From Monocercomonoides exilis (Eukaryota; Preaxostyla; Oxymonadida; Polymastigidae): a DNA stretch of 64,000 bases. The stretch is from positions 1,323,001 to 1,387,000 of the forward strand of contig LSRY02000002.1 of NCBI GenBank assembly GCA_001643675.2, in the 5' to 3' direction. How positions within the stretch are numbered: position 1 is the first letter of the stretch; the number at the start of each line of letters is the position of its first letter. Shown here piece by piece: positions 13,201 to 21,063 of the stretch. The translations under genes were made by a program, and so were the position numbers. A model generated the notes under the pieces. It saw nothing but the letters and a program-made list of their open reading frames with translations. It had not been told where the DNA came from and searched no databases.

Positions 13201-13715
13201 CTGTCATTACATCTTCCTCTGATTACTCAACTGCCAATAGGAATGGTCGTGGTTCTCCTCCACCATCATCTGCCTTTGAGGAGGATGATGATCTCAGGAA
13301 GGAGTATTTGCGATGGAAGGCACCAGAGCTGATGAACGGGGCAAAGCAGCATACGACGAAGAAGGGAGCAGTGTTCTCGATTGGGATGATGCTGTGGGAG
13401 TGTCTGACGCTGCAGATCCCGTTTGGGGAGTACGAAGCAGTGGTGGCGGGGCAGAAGATTGTGAATGGGGAGAGGCCGGTGATAGGCGCAGAGCTTCTGG
13501 GGTGCTTCAACGATACGGTTGCTGGGTGCCTGTCACCTGGGTGGCAGAGCAGGCCGACGCTTGTTGATCTGAAGCGAGAGTTCATCCAGCGATTTCCAGC
13601 AGGGTTAGTGATGCTGACTGTGTCGGATGCGATCGACGTTGCGGGGGGTGCGGGGAGAGGCAACTGCAGCAGGATTGTAAGCAGTGGCAGTGGCAGCGAG
13701 AGTTGGTTCAGCTGA
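1275..13715 (+). CDS. Giant beta-helix (Pmp-like) type I membrane protein with cytoplasmic pseudokinase domain
   Basis: A single-exon frame encodes about 4,146 residues. I place the start at the ATG at 1275, because it gives a clean signal peptide (MLQFICTVSLLCSIFVDARG); the frame is open a little upstream but has no ATG there. The ectodomain (about 3,690 residues) is full of GGA(I/L)xF and cysteine-bearing right-handed beta-helix rungs, as in chlamydial polymorphic membrane proteins and the expanded families of oxymonads. Eight large modules each carry a CGxxx(Y/F)PCxT signature. One transmembrane helix lies at about residues 3695-3720. The cytoplasmic tail has an acidic, charged stretch, then a kinase-like fold at about 3874-4116 with a KAPELM (APE) motif and a VFSIGMMLWECLT helix. 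The HRD motif is replaced (LDNLSPHIVLF) and DFG is absent, so it should be catalytically dead. Likely role: surface adhesion or sensing; this is inferred. Confidence 0.85.
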   Translation: MLQFICTVSLLCSIFVDARGVRTVNFGKLREADHFSSFFRQIDKSFAVATASISPTSPFLILNSTTTFRDIFFTSSVNYWPQFYCFSSFLCITSCAVACDTIGKISPFTSYDSSTSIYNATFMNPSCSSLIAPLFSQDSSGSSFSQLFHFSSSVVQSLVLASTPFLLPASFTSGRIYDSIFFNITISPLLRSHMDTMPGQREASISDSAFTKVENVYDGGIVQSVNAPGNNILCSNCSFLSCSRELSNDTRKPYPSREDYSYRSCSFSDSLFTLTSQLRGGAIFVGTNGSLNVQRCSFIECQTSIRGGAIFLIEFSNSEINVTDFANCTANDSDGALGIFHGIHAITYNCLFVNCSSREQFGAMNNEYSPRDYLINNCTFSYCLCNGTGGCVGLAYPPSEFSIVDSLLEHSTSSRGGAIYFHSNTESTSMRWIFLLFRNNSSPLGNDAYSTPGLYEKLNKSQFVSCFSTSEQPRFLHCPKTGQCTLNHNENDWLPNPSPIEINVKNSGQDLESCGAEGLECKTVKHAFSRSIPILGQSILLHSETFIVGELKINAQYIAVRAKIKTQAQNNRPIIETNTSAEAFCRIVTGSCGMEEVNVLHSCTKWPTTALFVVEGSGSLGLVEVSISCSAEGISYFTCGLINAQSDGASIELARVKFSGIKSTKSVLGFAMSCGWKISDILFDEVERTTGNGGALEVTVEPGDALELENITFSSCRSKIGDGGGMWVLAKNESKVVVGNASARSGAISFNACEANGLGGGLYVYMEENVDVRLSSLTFTGCTASAGRDVFVSAFNMGNAVKQGLISFLPELTDVNGVSGYERSTTNESFVIPIVVYLWSNRTARAYVHNNKQSSADFTGCGVAEYPCRSVDGAARLHFAEADRKLRLCEGFSFDCYLALNARMFDFDVEAKGTVKVRVESTVAGAGEGLVECSVPTVFTNISFELGSAVGVKKAFLYSHSASLRMKDCSMCMAPGAQAARFSFMHVTSGTTELSGFVVVQQENGVAFGDAPMGIFEGSCTCTVNEMTLFNTTTGSSRGLVCFSSTGNAIVKYCTFSNAAGSLGAIVHVACASKVEVSNSTFHNILRSIGDGSSVCVMGASSDCEASGEAQILNCTLQNCSVDGAGGCGGGVSAQLGLHSSLIVKDTTFQECAAPLQGESGGKGGALFLSLHNTASSFTLGATVTFSSNTAMLGDDVFVSAPDLDFTVTAEHFLYFDKHHPFAREAACGMDHRWSDAVIPLVYYLMDREPNVCVADTGFDVSVCGFTDYPCKTISHALTRQSAEKSILLASEFNFYERVKLSDAYFCSISAQENASISSSFSTISMYGDGIASQALVIVEQEISVERVRFEADCCLTTPQKGLILIACDSALCEMKKCTIGMSLTENRHESATGADEGASAIRCEFCVVEAGKLLLIEFTVESLKVERCGLIDVCGTGACQVNGCVMNGGEWASEKGVFEYCSSNSMTLQNLIAERIICNGGPIVADINGKALTVVNCSFDHIELRMGNGSVLRCDVSDASSTVEVVDTNVTGAAALDGCGGAISVIARNSAHVRIGYGEVITALTMCEAKSGSGKRSGGSGDIRNIHRQNGNGKGIGGAIHVRSVGVSDDIAFGSISFGTDEQANSASWSGKNIFIESDNLSRTVKPGLFGFAVDLVTKSTFDELNGFEAGNESYSIPLAVYLVDFDGKAWVAGTDADGVDYRMCGISHYPCATIPFAITARFGEGDATVILSSTFTFKERIVFNDSNSILITLSPEVNLGRISVASDNSGQGDSVVEMNCKATLQGIGFVLPPNFVRTERCCFLHCNGAEILLEDCSASKGREGNVAYSVVLVTGGSTTLKNFKMEDFSLGNVIAVEVRGAEASAKLENVTLKGVNSESMKGLALCCDGGRLDLQNATANDSTAANHCVITVSAGSSSSIQNCSFTDLIRREGDGGVVVGEVCGGAKVQMKECVFRGVACVESGRKGGSVCVHVAADGVIVCENNTFEGSTLVGEESCGGALYLNFEASNVVYSMRNVQFSRNEAGLGSNVFLVCPTPRVTIDRNRWIGSAVEGQPNKTMWVMDTEEPPLVNTTLLKYLFPTKDNIIFVNKEYGSTSNCGDEDYPCAELFIGYDRLGTEKDVLQIIYSTELTGQIVRQNAPLTIRGRDSTSASSNLVVGSSGHLVFEAVSADIVLSIERIVFTLPYPQADHNELLQLNFGKVYFVSCIFGVSTDAPEEGLTRIGCSLWIACCSGGELQFCDVAVKHLDYVSERGVVWMQDNAKGRFNSTNVTGLSCTGSGLIYETGRAHLTLENCTIEECTTVKGGVMCVEDESGVESNGGCVFRSCTCDKGSGGWMKVMLKSRGSISIKNTQIEQCVAYDDIDPNSIGGKGGGAMLAFGDNFCNDILLQFVSFTNNDAELGKDLFIECKSLNETVTPVRFEGVSGDKADGSADLRGSDRTILEGNPICLDVFLVQRLRSRNFISSQTGLDLLGCGETDFPCKTFWRAVANASPTETNKELIIEGSASIADEYNLSSFDICSSDNIVQAVINVVPAIPEGRFSAVMVNEKTLKLRIIDFSLPSDITSFRDSLISSSSVSSELLLLNCSFFCESSDPLRYSIIYAHGGVVRVEKCVMCALNCGNVPFRLSCTLFISNCILTNIVTPASCEGGALHIELPLGCDLSMAGTTVQECSCSIEKGFGGAIFLDASLPSESCPFLFRDITLADNKAWQGKNMFICSSDLNKSVTADSFKFDFSSGEKDENMFAGEDGSFGQVDLLIFLIKYEALCVTASTEGADVVRCGSAELPCFSFWKAMRQFSQRSSNESYELRIADSTILRNNFDVSEFVVFGSAGKIDGYSLSRMLCEGNVDGGEAALLVNRKTLKITSICIAIGSVFGNAEDAVIVSESGELAFMECVFETCLSANEASGVGFVMVKGGNITMTLQGIRNVHSGKPVFKILSGCFCQADEMAVDHVELVGGSLIIIEQGKQGQMQGNGKTRTTVVLKNSTFVSVTREGNGSSVAGCSSSGSYSDSEYIWLEANGSRFEGCKAGAGEKGGMLMFLLQEEGHLVVSNSQIAQCACSMNCGRGGGVYVDSSISGELDMLFSRLTFKANLASVGNDVFVRCESIETQINETHFRIDLGADSFNSVNAIYGIDLTHRDPVDLMNYVSIYQSNTILVSTADGANGSNERQCGSWVLPCRTLDYAVTHLSEKYTRMLLVQAACELHGEADFDSVIFGAAMSANCSVDVLSGISRSRSALISSSGKVTFTAVSFVFASPFVSSHSLFLEALNGTLSLSSCRFAAYAISRSFTPSANVAAGPIPFNLISVDSAMLFMFDVHIRDLEFSSLLPLIVVGSAPSTVHFLHVESLKFSGSVLAFTQAISIDGAQDDDISYKVTSSTFQNVSCIQDSGSIIHCEACEVPVILSNCTIEHSKVGKQNGGACLIKSCCDIRMDLCEFSGEYAEASAEEIVFEGIKNMQEAICHWNSSAVELANCSAKITDTAFTNWAIGALSTIGGVVNVEKGEFLGNDPLFSKYSSTRRNILCEKEGKLNIEGLKGGDGMERNASLWILNDGCELSGIVLERASEFFIPTLEAVEMKEVGDTIELTFRGTVLLPCNLQFQIVSRMGEVSSIETHAFSDEDFVSEVEVHGRIGTSLISTAGEEVEVSAHILFGNSNSPSTTESFILKNRSETKSEADGKVVEGGKEGKSFWPIIVIAMAIILLIVLVGFIIFVVRWKKAKNENKDLREIVNDNIRKDPKAFEMVTMEMSPEEQWRRAEKEAEKKNEERIKKRINGKEMVHSESEEYLLSESGSTEYILGKDSDKIPDWALEKIDEKEEEESRKRTPSPSISSTSTTDTSDTDTTFVRMEDACPTTSSMSNLVDAMSCSSPHEKLIVDLRDSLFMLLHGRNEKKEMAIGTLEEREMTAAQILFWVANGALHSLEKEEMPLQSLDNLSPHIVLFSEHMVICIAMHSDCSSDSDSSSISSSSTVITSSSDYSTANRNGRGSPPPSSAFEEDDDLRKEYLRWKAPELMNGAKQHTTKKGAVFSIGMMLWECLTLQIPFGEYEAVVAGQKIVNGERPVIGAELLGCFNDTVAGCLSPGWQSRPTLVDLKREFIQRFPAGLVMLTVSDAIDVAGGAGRGNCSRIVSSGSGSESWFS
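2760..11900 (+). repeat. Eight tandem ~310-440-residue beta-helix modules
   Basis: Within the giant protein the signature CGxxx(Y/F/L)PC recurs at about nt 2815, 3857, 5065, 6391, 7576, 8704, 9626 and 10804, spaced 0.92-1.33 kb. It is preceded by a hydrophobic strand of the type IPLAVYL. Each preceding unit ends with a conserved block ending G(N/K/D)(D/N)(V/M/L)F(V/I), for example LGDDVFVSA, SGKNIFIES, LGKDLFIEC and VGNDVFVRC. The first unit's signature (CGAEGLECKT) is the most divergent. The modules are diverged at the nucleotide level, so the duplications are old. Confidence 0.8.
12890..13620 (+). other. Degenerate protein kinase-like domain (pseudokinase) in the cytoplasmic tail
   Basis: This is a sub-feature of the giant surface protein. 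Aligned by eye to kinase subdomains VIb-XI, the catalytic-loop region reads SLDNLSPHIVLF, so the proton-acceptor Asp becomes Asn and the metal-binding Asn becomes Ile. The magnesium-loop DFG is missing. Subdomain VIII (RWKAPELM) and IX (FSIGMMLWECLTLQIPF) are well kept, and subdomain XI ends with SRPTLVDLKREF. A 44-residue Ser/Asp-rich insertion separates the two halves. This pattern suggests a binding or scaffolding role; partner unknown. Confidence 0.75.
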
Positions 13716-15570
13716 GAAAGAGAGGAGATGTTTGAAGAAATTTTGATATAGCAGGTGCAGAATGAGCAACTGTGCAGATATTGTTTTCTTCTTTCTTTGA
13801 ATAACTTTCTTGGATATAATAGTATATATGTTATTTGTATGCATCTGTGTGCATCTGTGTATTCATTTGTGTATGCTTGTTTTTATTTATTCCTTTTCTC
13901 TCTTTACAATTCTTTCGTGTTTTGTGTTTTTAATAATTATTCCGAATTGTAATTGAATTGCAAACTCTTGATTTTTTATAGAGTTGAATATTCATTTCAC
14001 CTATTGTTTGCTTCATCGGCATCTCATATTCCTGAGTTGACGATGACTTTTTGTGTTAATTGTTTCAGCATGGTTGATGCTTGGATTTCAGTTTCTATTT
14101 TTGTATTCACCTAATTTTTATAAGATATGCATAACTATTGTTGTTTATAGGTTTATAATTAATTATGTATTTATATATACAAACTTTAAAGATTGATATT
14201 TTTTTTTACAGTGATTGAGTAGTTTTCAATAGTGTGTCATTATGTTTGTTTGCTGGTTTATAAGTCTTTGTGAGAAATGTTTGTTTTGAATTACATGCCC
14301 ATTTTATTATTTTTAATATTATCTTACAAAGTGAAGATGTTTTTGAGGACGATTTTTGAAAAATCAATTTTTTTCAGAAAAAATAAAAATTGAAAAAATA
14401 TCATATAATGAAATGAAATAAATATCAAAATGTGTTCAAAAGGGTATTGACTATTATAAAAATAAAATTCGAAAAAAGAACATTAAAAACAAGGAATATT
14501 TATTTTGATTTATTCAGATTATTGTGAAAACTTCTGTTGATGGTCATTTCTTATGACATTTTTATAATTAAAAACTTTGTTCGAATGTTGTTGAAATATA
14601 TCTGTGCACACTTATTTTTTCCTTTTTTCATTCTTTTCATGTGGAAATTAATCGCAAGGACAAGAATTTCTTCCCGATTCTAAAAATAAATGGTGAATTT
14701 AAAAAAAAATTGATCAGAATCTGTAATTCTTTTTGTTTTGTTGAAAATGTTAAATTTTCAATTGAAATTATAGTTTCAAATCCAGATCAAATTTCAACTC
14801 ACACACATGCAACTTTCCTTGAAAGTTTGTTAAAACCTTGCAATGTTCCAACATTCATTCAAGTGATGTAATGTGAGTGTGAATAGAAATTTGATCAATA
14901 CAGGTATTTAATATTCCAATTGATAATTAAATCAATGCTTTTTTTTGAAAAAAAATAACACTCATGTGAAATATAGAATCTTCTGAATTTAGAAAAGACT
15001 GATTGCTGTATTCGCAATGGAAAAATGAACATCTATTCAAAAACAAAATAAAATTTCAAAAACAAAAATAAAATAAAAACGAGACAATAAAATTTTCTTA
15101 AATTGTTCAAAAAATTTCACAACCAATAGAAAAAAGGAATAAAAAAATTAAAATCATAATTTTTTGTGAAAAATCGTTTTGAGTTCGAAGTGCTAACGGC
15201 CAAAACCGGATATAATCTCATCGAGATTTGTGTAATTTTTCATGACTGCTTCAGGTGTGACTATGCGCGATGTGACTTTTCACAGAAAAAATCAAAAATT
15301 GATTTTCGAAAATTATTTTATTAGAGTGATATACCTATTTGGAAAAATCTTATCAAATACACTTTTTTTAACAAAGAAAACTATTGTTGTTGTTTCATTG
15401 TATTTTGTTTATTCTATTATTTTTTATTTGGTCAAAACAAAAAAAAAAATAAAAATTTAACATTTATATCGTGGAATCACAAAAAAGAGTTCCAAAATTT
15501 CATCAAAATATGATGATTTGTTTTTAACCCTGTGTTTATTTGAGATGAAAAATGAATGAAAAATGGCAAA
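13716..15570. other. Long non-coding A+T-rich stretch
   Basis: This lies downstream of the giant gene. No convincing gene, tRNA or rRNA was seen. A 76-codon frame at 14641-14871 has some protein-like composition but no ATG at its start and no flanking splice context; it could be a decayed exon. Confidence 0.5.
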
Positions 15571-15954
15571 ATACAGATATCACACAAAATACCGGACAAG
15601 ATCGATTTCACAATAATTGCAAAAGGAATAAATCTGTTTGTTTTCCTTTAAAACACATCACATTAATGCAAACTCATTTGATATACAAAACTTTCAAAAC
15701 TTCCTCGTTTGTGCTCAGGAAAAATTTATATCGATATCTCGGAGAAATAGGATTTTGAGTTTCTCCGAGAATCAAACAATAATTTGCTCTGAGCACAAAC
15801 GAGTAAGTTTTGTATGTCTCGTTTATCAATTGAGTTTGTATCAATGAGATATATTTTGAGGAAAATTAACAGAATTTTTCTTCTTGCAGTTGTTGAGATA
15901 TCAATCTTGTCCGGTATTTTGTGCGATGTCCTGTATTTTCTGCGATATCTGTAT
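15571..15954. mobile_element. 384-bp foldback (MITE-like) element
   Basis: This is an almost continuous imperfect palindrome. The left end (atacagatatcacacaaaat then accggacaag) is mirrored by the right end (cttgtccggtattttgtg then gatatctgtat). Inner matches include cctcgtttgtgctcag against ctgagcacaaacgag and tcggagaaa against tttctccga around a centre near 15750. The right end carries an extra copy of the terminal motif (a tandem of two diverged units), so the two ends are not the same length. No coding capacity was seen. It resembles a non-autonomous DNA transposon, but no clear target-site duplication was identified. Confidence 0.75.
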
Positions 15955-16687
15955 GTTCGTTCACAAAAAATGTAATAAAAAATAAATGCAATAATATTAT
16001 ACGAGATTATATCAAATTTTGATTAAACTCTTGATTTCAAATGTGTTTCATTTTAAGTTGAAAAAGCAAACTATTCAAGCTATTTTCGGACTGTGCATTG
16101 AATATTTGTTTATGGAAAGAGAAAAATGATTTGTTATATTAAGATAAATCTGAAGAAAATCAAATATTGAATGTATTTTTGTTTAAAAAATATATTTTCT
16201 AAAAAGCGTATTTTTTTTTTTTTTTTTTTTTTTTGGTTGTTGTTGTCTAGCAAAATCTGAAATTCTGTTAATAATGAAGAAAAACATTTAATTTCTATTT
16301 ATCAGGTTTTTTATTTACGAAATATTTCTACAAATCACTTTCTCTGTGAATGTGAAAATTACACAAAAAAAAAAAAAAAAAACAAATCAAAAAATTTTCG
16401 AAGAATGATGCAATCCTAAAATGAAAGACCGGCCATTTGAAAATACGTTATTAGCTTGAAAAAAAATTAACCAAATCATGTTTCTGATAATTCTTAATTT
16501 GCAAATAACTCAAACATAATTTTCAAAAAAAACTTCAAACTTTCAAAGAATATTTGCAATTAAAATTCTTTTAATAATAAGAAATCAAATCAAATAAAAC
16601 AAAATGCGAAATGAAAAAAAAAGTAGAAGTGCTATTTAAAACATGAAAATAGTTTTCTAACACATAAATAATTTGTCCCCAACATTG
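15955..16687. other. Non-coding A+T-rich region with a 24-T homopolymer
   Basis: No gene was seen. A run of 24 T lies at 16211-16234 and a run of A near 16364-16382. It includes the 3' flank of the minus-strand gene that ends at 16688. Confidence 0.5.
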
Positions 16688-17350
16688 TTATGGTGACTGT
16701 GAAGATGAGCGGTGATGTGAAGGTGAAGATGATTGTCGCTTTCTACTTTGCATTTTTGGTGTTTTGGAACGTCTTTGACTAGGAGGCAGCGGAGGTTTTG
16801 ATGGAGATGAACGCTTTGGAGAATCTTGTTCTGCTAAATCGGAATTATTCGTCTTTTTCTTTTTAGAGTCGGATTTCCCTGATTTTCGAGATTGTAATAG
16901 CTGTTGCAATTCTTCAACTTCAATTGTTCTTGTTGCTAGCTGTAATGAAATATGCACATTAATTTTTCTTCATCTCCACAAAAATAATTCACACCATATC
17001 TAATGCTATGTCGAGCTTAATTTTCAAAAAATTAATCTGTTCTTTCAAAGAATCAATTTCATCTGTAAGTTTCATTTTTGATTTCGATCCGCTTGCATCT
17101 TTTAAGCAATTTACTGTTAATTAAAAAACAATATAAATAGTTTTTACCTTGTTGCCATTTCCCTTTTCTAAATTGGAAGGTTTGATTGGATAAAGTTATT
17201 GTAGGAATTCTTTTCACATCTACAGGAGGTACAAGACCAGTTACAGATGCTGCAGCCGCCATTCCAGACTGAAAACAAAATCAAAAATTTATAATCAAAT
17301 TATGGCAAATTTATTTTTGTTACGTTTTGATCAAGGAAACTATTTTGCAT
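16688..17350 (-). CDS. Unknown 172-residue protein with short coiled coil and basic Ser/Pro tail
   Basis: Four exons: 17350-17324, 17268-17148, 17113-16995 and 16939-16688. All introns have GT-AG ends and the lengths sum to 173 codons including the stop. It begins MQNSFLDQN, followed by a hydrophobic/proline segment (TGLVPPVDVKRIPTITL) and a FQFRKGKWQQ motif. A helical, leucine-heptad stretch follows (about residues 62-104, including LKEQINFLKIKLDIAL), then a Lys/Arg/Ser/Pro-rich tail resembling SR-type or nuclear low-complexity tails. I do not recognise the family. Its start codon lies only 21 bp from that of the divergent Ser-rich gene on the plus strand, so the two probably share a promoter. 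Confidence 0.7.
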
Positions 17351-17371
17351 TTTCCTTGAAAGAAAAGGATA
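17351..17371. promoter_or_regulatory. Minimal bidirectional upstream region (21 bp between ATGs)
   Basis: The ATG of the minus gene (17350-17348) and the ATG of the plus gene (17372-17374) are separated by 21 bp. Core promoter elements must therefore lie inside or beyond the transcribed parts of one or both genes. No motif was identified. Confidence 0.45.
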
Positions 17372-19651
17372 ATGTCTCATATTGGACCTGGACAAGTTGG
17401 ACCCGCTCAATATATATCCGGACCATATCATCAGATTCCTTCATCTAATCCTGTATATCCAGTTCATCCAGCTATTATGACAACTGCACCTCAACAACGT
17501 ATGTTGGTTTTATTTTATTAACAGCTTTTGTTTTTCGCAAATACTTTAATTGATTTTTGTATTAATTTAATAACTAACATATTTTACGCTTTTTATAATT
17601 TATCAGGAACGATACACTTTGATGTTCCTCCAGGTGCTCCTGTTCCTCTCCAACAACCTCAACAAGCGTGCTACCCTATTTCGAATGATGGGGTAGCATA
17701 TCAATCATTTGGATATCCTGTATCTGCTCCGTTTGTTGCAATGAATCAGACACTATCCATTCAGCCACATTTTTTGGTTCTTACTCGTTCTGCGATTGAA
17801 CAACCGAGGACATTAGATGAATCCCCTCAAAGAAGACGCCACAATAAATCTCGAGAAAGAAGTAGAACTTCTCATCAACGAGCTTATTCTTCAAATAGGC
17901 GATCAAGATCTCATAGTCGGTCACATTCTCTTTCACGTTCACGTTCTCATTCAAAAGCAAAACGAACTTCCTCTTCAAAAAGACATAAGAAACATCGTAC
18001 AGCACGTCATAAGAGAAGTTCTAGCAAAAATTCAGAGGATTCTCCATCTAAATTAGATGAATCCGGCTCTTCATCAGAATCATCTTCTTCAATTTCCTCA
18101 TCCAAAACACAAACTTCTGCCGCAGCAGAGCATTCACAGCCTCATATGCACAGCGCTTCACCTGCATCTCCTGGCTCTCAGACGACCGCTCCTTCGACAA
18201 CATCAACTTCTCAAATACAGCAAGAAAAATCAAAGCATAAAGATGTGATTGTTTTGACATCTTCATCTTCAAGTCCCACAATTATACCATTTTCTGCACC
18301 CCCTTCTTCTTCTTCAATTTCTGTTTCTGGACTCTCAGCTGCGCAGCGCTCTTCTTCAGGCTCTTTATCGTCTGGTAACACAACATTTTCACAAGCTTCT
18401 CCATCGATGAATGCATTTTCGTCTTCTTCTTCTTCTTCTATGGCTTCTTCGAGTCCCAGTCCTTCCAGAAGATCAATGTCTGGTCCGCATTCTGGGCACA
18501 CGCGCCCTGAGCCTCTTCTTTCTTCTCCTGTTGTCTCTCATCTCCCTTCCTTCTCGCACCACTCCGCAAACAGCGAAGCCAACGCATCAACCGGCCTTCC
18601 ACATTCCACACACCAGCCTCTTTCAAACACACTTCACCACACTCCACTCTCGTCTCCTTCATATGGCACTTCTCACTCATTATCATCATCCTCTTCTTCT
18701 TTTATGTCTCATTCGATGTCTCCCTCTGCGTCTCCTCTGCAATCGCCTGTGCTTTCCTCACGTTCACCTTCATTGGGAATGTCTCCATTGCCCATGGCCT
18801 TTGCAGGCACAAGCACCTCTTCCGCCTCATCATCATCATCATCACCATCATCATCGCCTTCTGCTTCACCTTCTTCCTCATCCTCTTCTTTAGGCCAGTC
18901 ACACACACACAAGTCATCAATCTACCCGTCCCCCTCTCTCTCATCCTCCACTCCTCTGCTCACCTCACAGCAACAACAGCATCACCTCAGCCGCACAGCA
19001 ACTGCGCCTGCTGAGCCCATCCACCTGCGCATTAGACATTTGACAGGGAGGCCGCTGCAGATTGCCACACCACCGCTGCCTGAGATCCCGTCGCATGCCA
19101 TTCAGAAGGCGCAGTTGAGGGAGAAGGAGATTTATGAGAATGCGGCGACTGCTTCTGCTTCTGCTAATGCTGCTGGGAATGCTAAGCAGCATGGCTCTGG
19201 ATCGAAGGGGACGAAAAAATTGAAAGGAAATAAAGAAGAAGAAGAAGAAGAGGATGACGATGACGATGATGAAGAGGAGGAAGATGATATTTCATTCTTA
19301 TTGGATGAAGAAGAACTCAAGCAGCGAGAGAGAGAGAGAAAAGAAGAGAAAGAAATAAAAGAGCAAATTAAGGATGTTGATCCAGTTCAAGCAGAAACAA
19401 TAGTGCAAATGACAGAAAAGGAAACAGATTTGTACATAACGAATCTTGAGGATCACATAAATTCTTTAATATCAAATGTTCGACACAAACAAGAAACATT
19501 TAACGTTCGAAAAGCCGCACATAATTTTGAAGAGTTTCAGATTAACTCCTTGTTGAATTTAACTGAACTGCGCCTTACCAGAACCGAAGAACTTGATCAG
19601 CAGCTAAAGGACGAAGAAAAAGATGAAGGCGGTGAAGATTTTAATTCTTGA
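17372..19651 (+). CDS. Large Ser-rich protein with RS-like and acidic segments, function unknown
   Basis: Two exons, 17372-17498 and 17607-19651, give 723 residues. The intron starts GTATGT and ends ATCAG, and the join restores PQQRTIHFDVPPG. The N-terminus is Pro/Gln/Tyr-rich (MSHIGPGQVGPAQY). An Arg/Ser segment at about residues 125-185 (RSRSHSRSHSLSRSRSHS) resembles splicing-factor RS domains. A very long Ser/Pro/His low-complexity region follows. The C-terminal third is charged: a Glu/Asp block, then a predicted helical region that could form a coiled coil (VDPVQAETIVQMTEKETDL onward). No RNA-recognition domain was seen. An RNA-processing or nuclear-body role is possible from the RS segment, but this is inference only. 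Confidence 0.75.
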
Positions 19652-19727
19652 AATTTTTTTATTCAAAATTTTTATCTTTTTGATCAAAAATTAAAATTTC
19701 GAAAAACAGTTGAGATCAAAGTGAAAA

Positions 19728-21063
19728 ATGAGTTTTGCTTTTTCAAGGCCATTAGGACTTGAATTGTCATCACAACAGCAATTGTATCGTTCTCCTGTTA
19801 ATTATAGAGCTGCTTCTCCAAGTAAAGAAAGTGTGAAATTTGCTAAACGTCTTTTTTAACAGTTTTTGTGAAGGTCGAGTTCAGGACATAACTACGAAAT
19901 TGCAGCGTATACAAGCAGGAATAACGCAAAAGAAAATGGTGGGAAATCTCAAAATTAATTTTTCGATTGAATTTTTCCTTTATAATTTGAATAGGATGCA
20001 CTTAAACAATTAGAACAACAAGTTATTCAATTGCAGCAGGTTTGTATTTTTTTACTTTAACCATATGCTTGTTATTTTAAATATGAAAAATTCAACGTAC
20101 CAAGTCTTTACAACGCTATGACGAGCGATTTGAAATGTCATACACAAGAGAAGATGCTCACGTCCAACAAATTGAACATAAAAAAGAACAAATTAATTCT
20201 CATTTAAGTTCAGATAATAATGCATTACAAGAAGCATTCTCAAAACTTGAAGCAAAATTTGACCAAATCACTTCACAATTGGAAAATGATATGACAACTG
20301 CTGAAGAACTTTCGTCACAGGTGGTTGCACACACTGAACACATAATGTTTGATTATTTGTTGATGTTATCTTTAACAAGAAAATATATTTTTTATTTTTA
20401 ATATTTCTATCAGAGAAACAGCAAAGACAGTTATTCCAAATGCACCAGAAATTTCTTCACAAATTTTAACGCATATTGAACAAGCAGAAAAGGAAATAAC
20501 AAAAATAAAAACCGATAATGAAGAAAGACGTTTGCAAATAAATTTTCGCATTTATTTTTAAAAATTTATCTTTGATAATATTTTATGAATTACTGTTTTT
20601 TTTTTTTTTTTAATTTTTCAGTGGAACAAGAAACTACTTCTGCTGCTGACATGGTAAAACAATTATATTCTGACAATGATGGAGAGAAAAAGGTCTCTTG
20701 CTTAAATATTAATTTCAGTGCTTTTTATGTTTTGTTAAATTTACTGATTTCTTATTTAATGGTAATATTTAATTTCAATGCATTCCGAAATAATAAACCA
20801 AAATCTTATATAACAGCAACGTGAAGAAGAAGGCAAAGAGTTAAAAGCCCACTTAGATGATATTACATTCAAATTTAGGCAAAATTTGATGGTTTAATCA
20901 AAAAATCAACTTTTTCAAAAATTTTTTCATTTTCTATTTCTCTTTACACAAAATTAATAAACGTTTTTAGAATGCAAAGAAAGAGAGATCTGAAAATGAA
21001 ACGGCTTTACTGCAGATTGTGGAGATGGCATGTACAAAAATTGACGAAGCATTTCGATATTGA
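19728..21063 (+). CDS. SF-assemblin / beta-giardin-like cytoskeletal protein
   Basis: Eight exons: 19728-19830, 19874-19938, 19995-20039, 20105-20346, 20414-20529, 20622-20692, 20817-20891 and 20971-21063. They total 270 codons including the stop, and all phases agree. The product (269 residues) matches the usual 270-290 residue length of striated-fibre assemblins. It has a short Ser/Pro head ending SPSKESRVQDITTKLQ, like the SF-assemblin head-rod junction, then an almost continuous coiled-coil rod. It ends with the family's terminal pattern (NAKKERSENETALLQIVEMA then CTKIDEAF). These proteins form fibres tied to basal bodies and microtubular roots; in an oxymonad it may belong to the kinetid or preaxostyle, which is inference. 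The gene starts 76 bp after the preceding gene's stop. Confidence 0.85.

Noticed and set aside
1275-13715. Recent bacterial (chlamydial) origin of the beta-helix protein
   Set aside because: The resemblance is limited to short GGAxxF-type repeats; the membrane helix, kinase-like tail and codon use fit the host. Similar families are known in oxymonads.
14641-14871. 76-codon frame in the 14-kb desert
   Set aside because: It begins with GTG, not ATG, and has no convincing splice sites or homology I recognise. At most a decayed exon.
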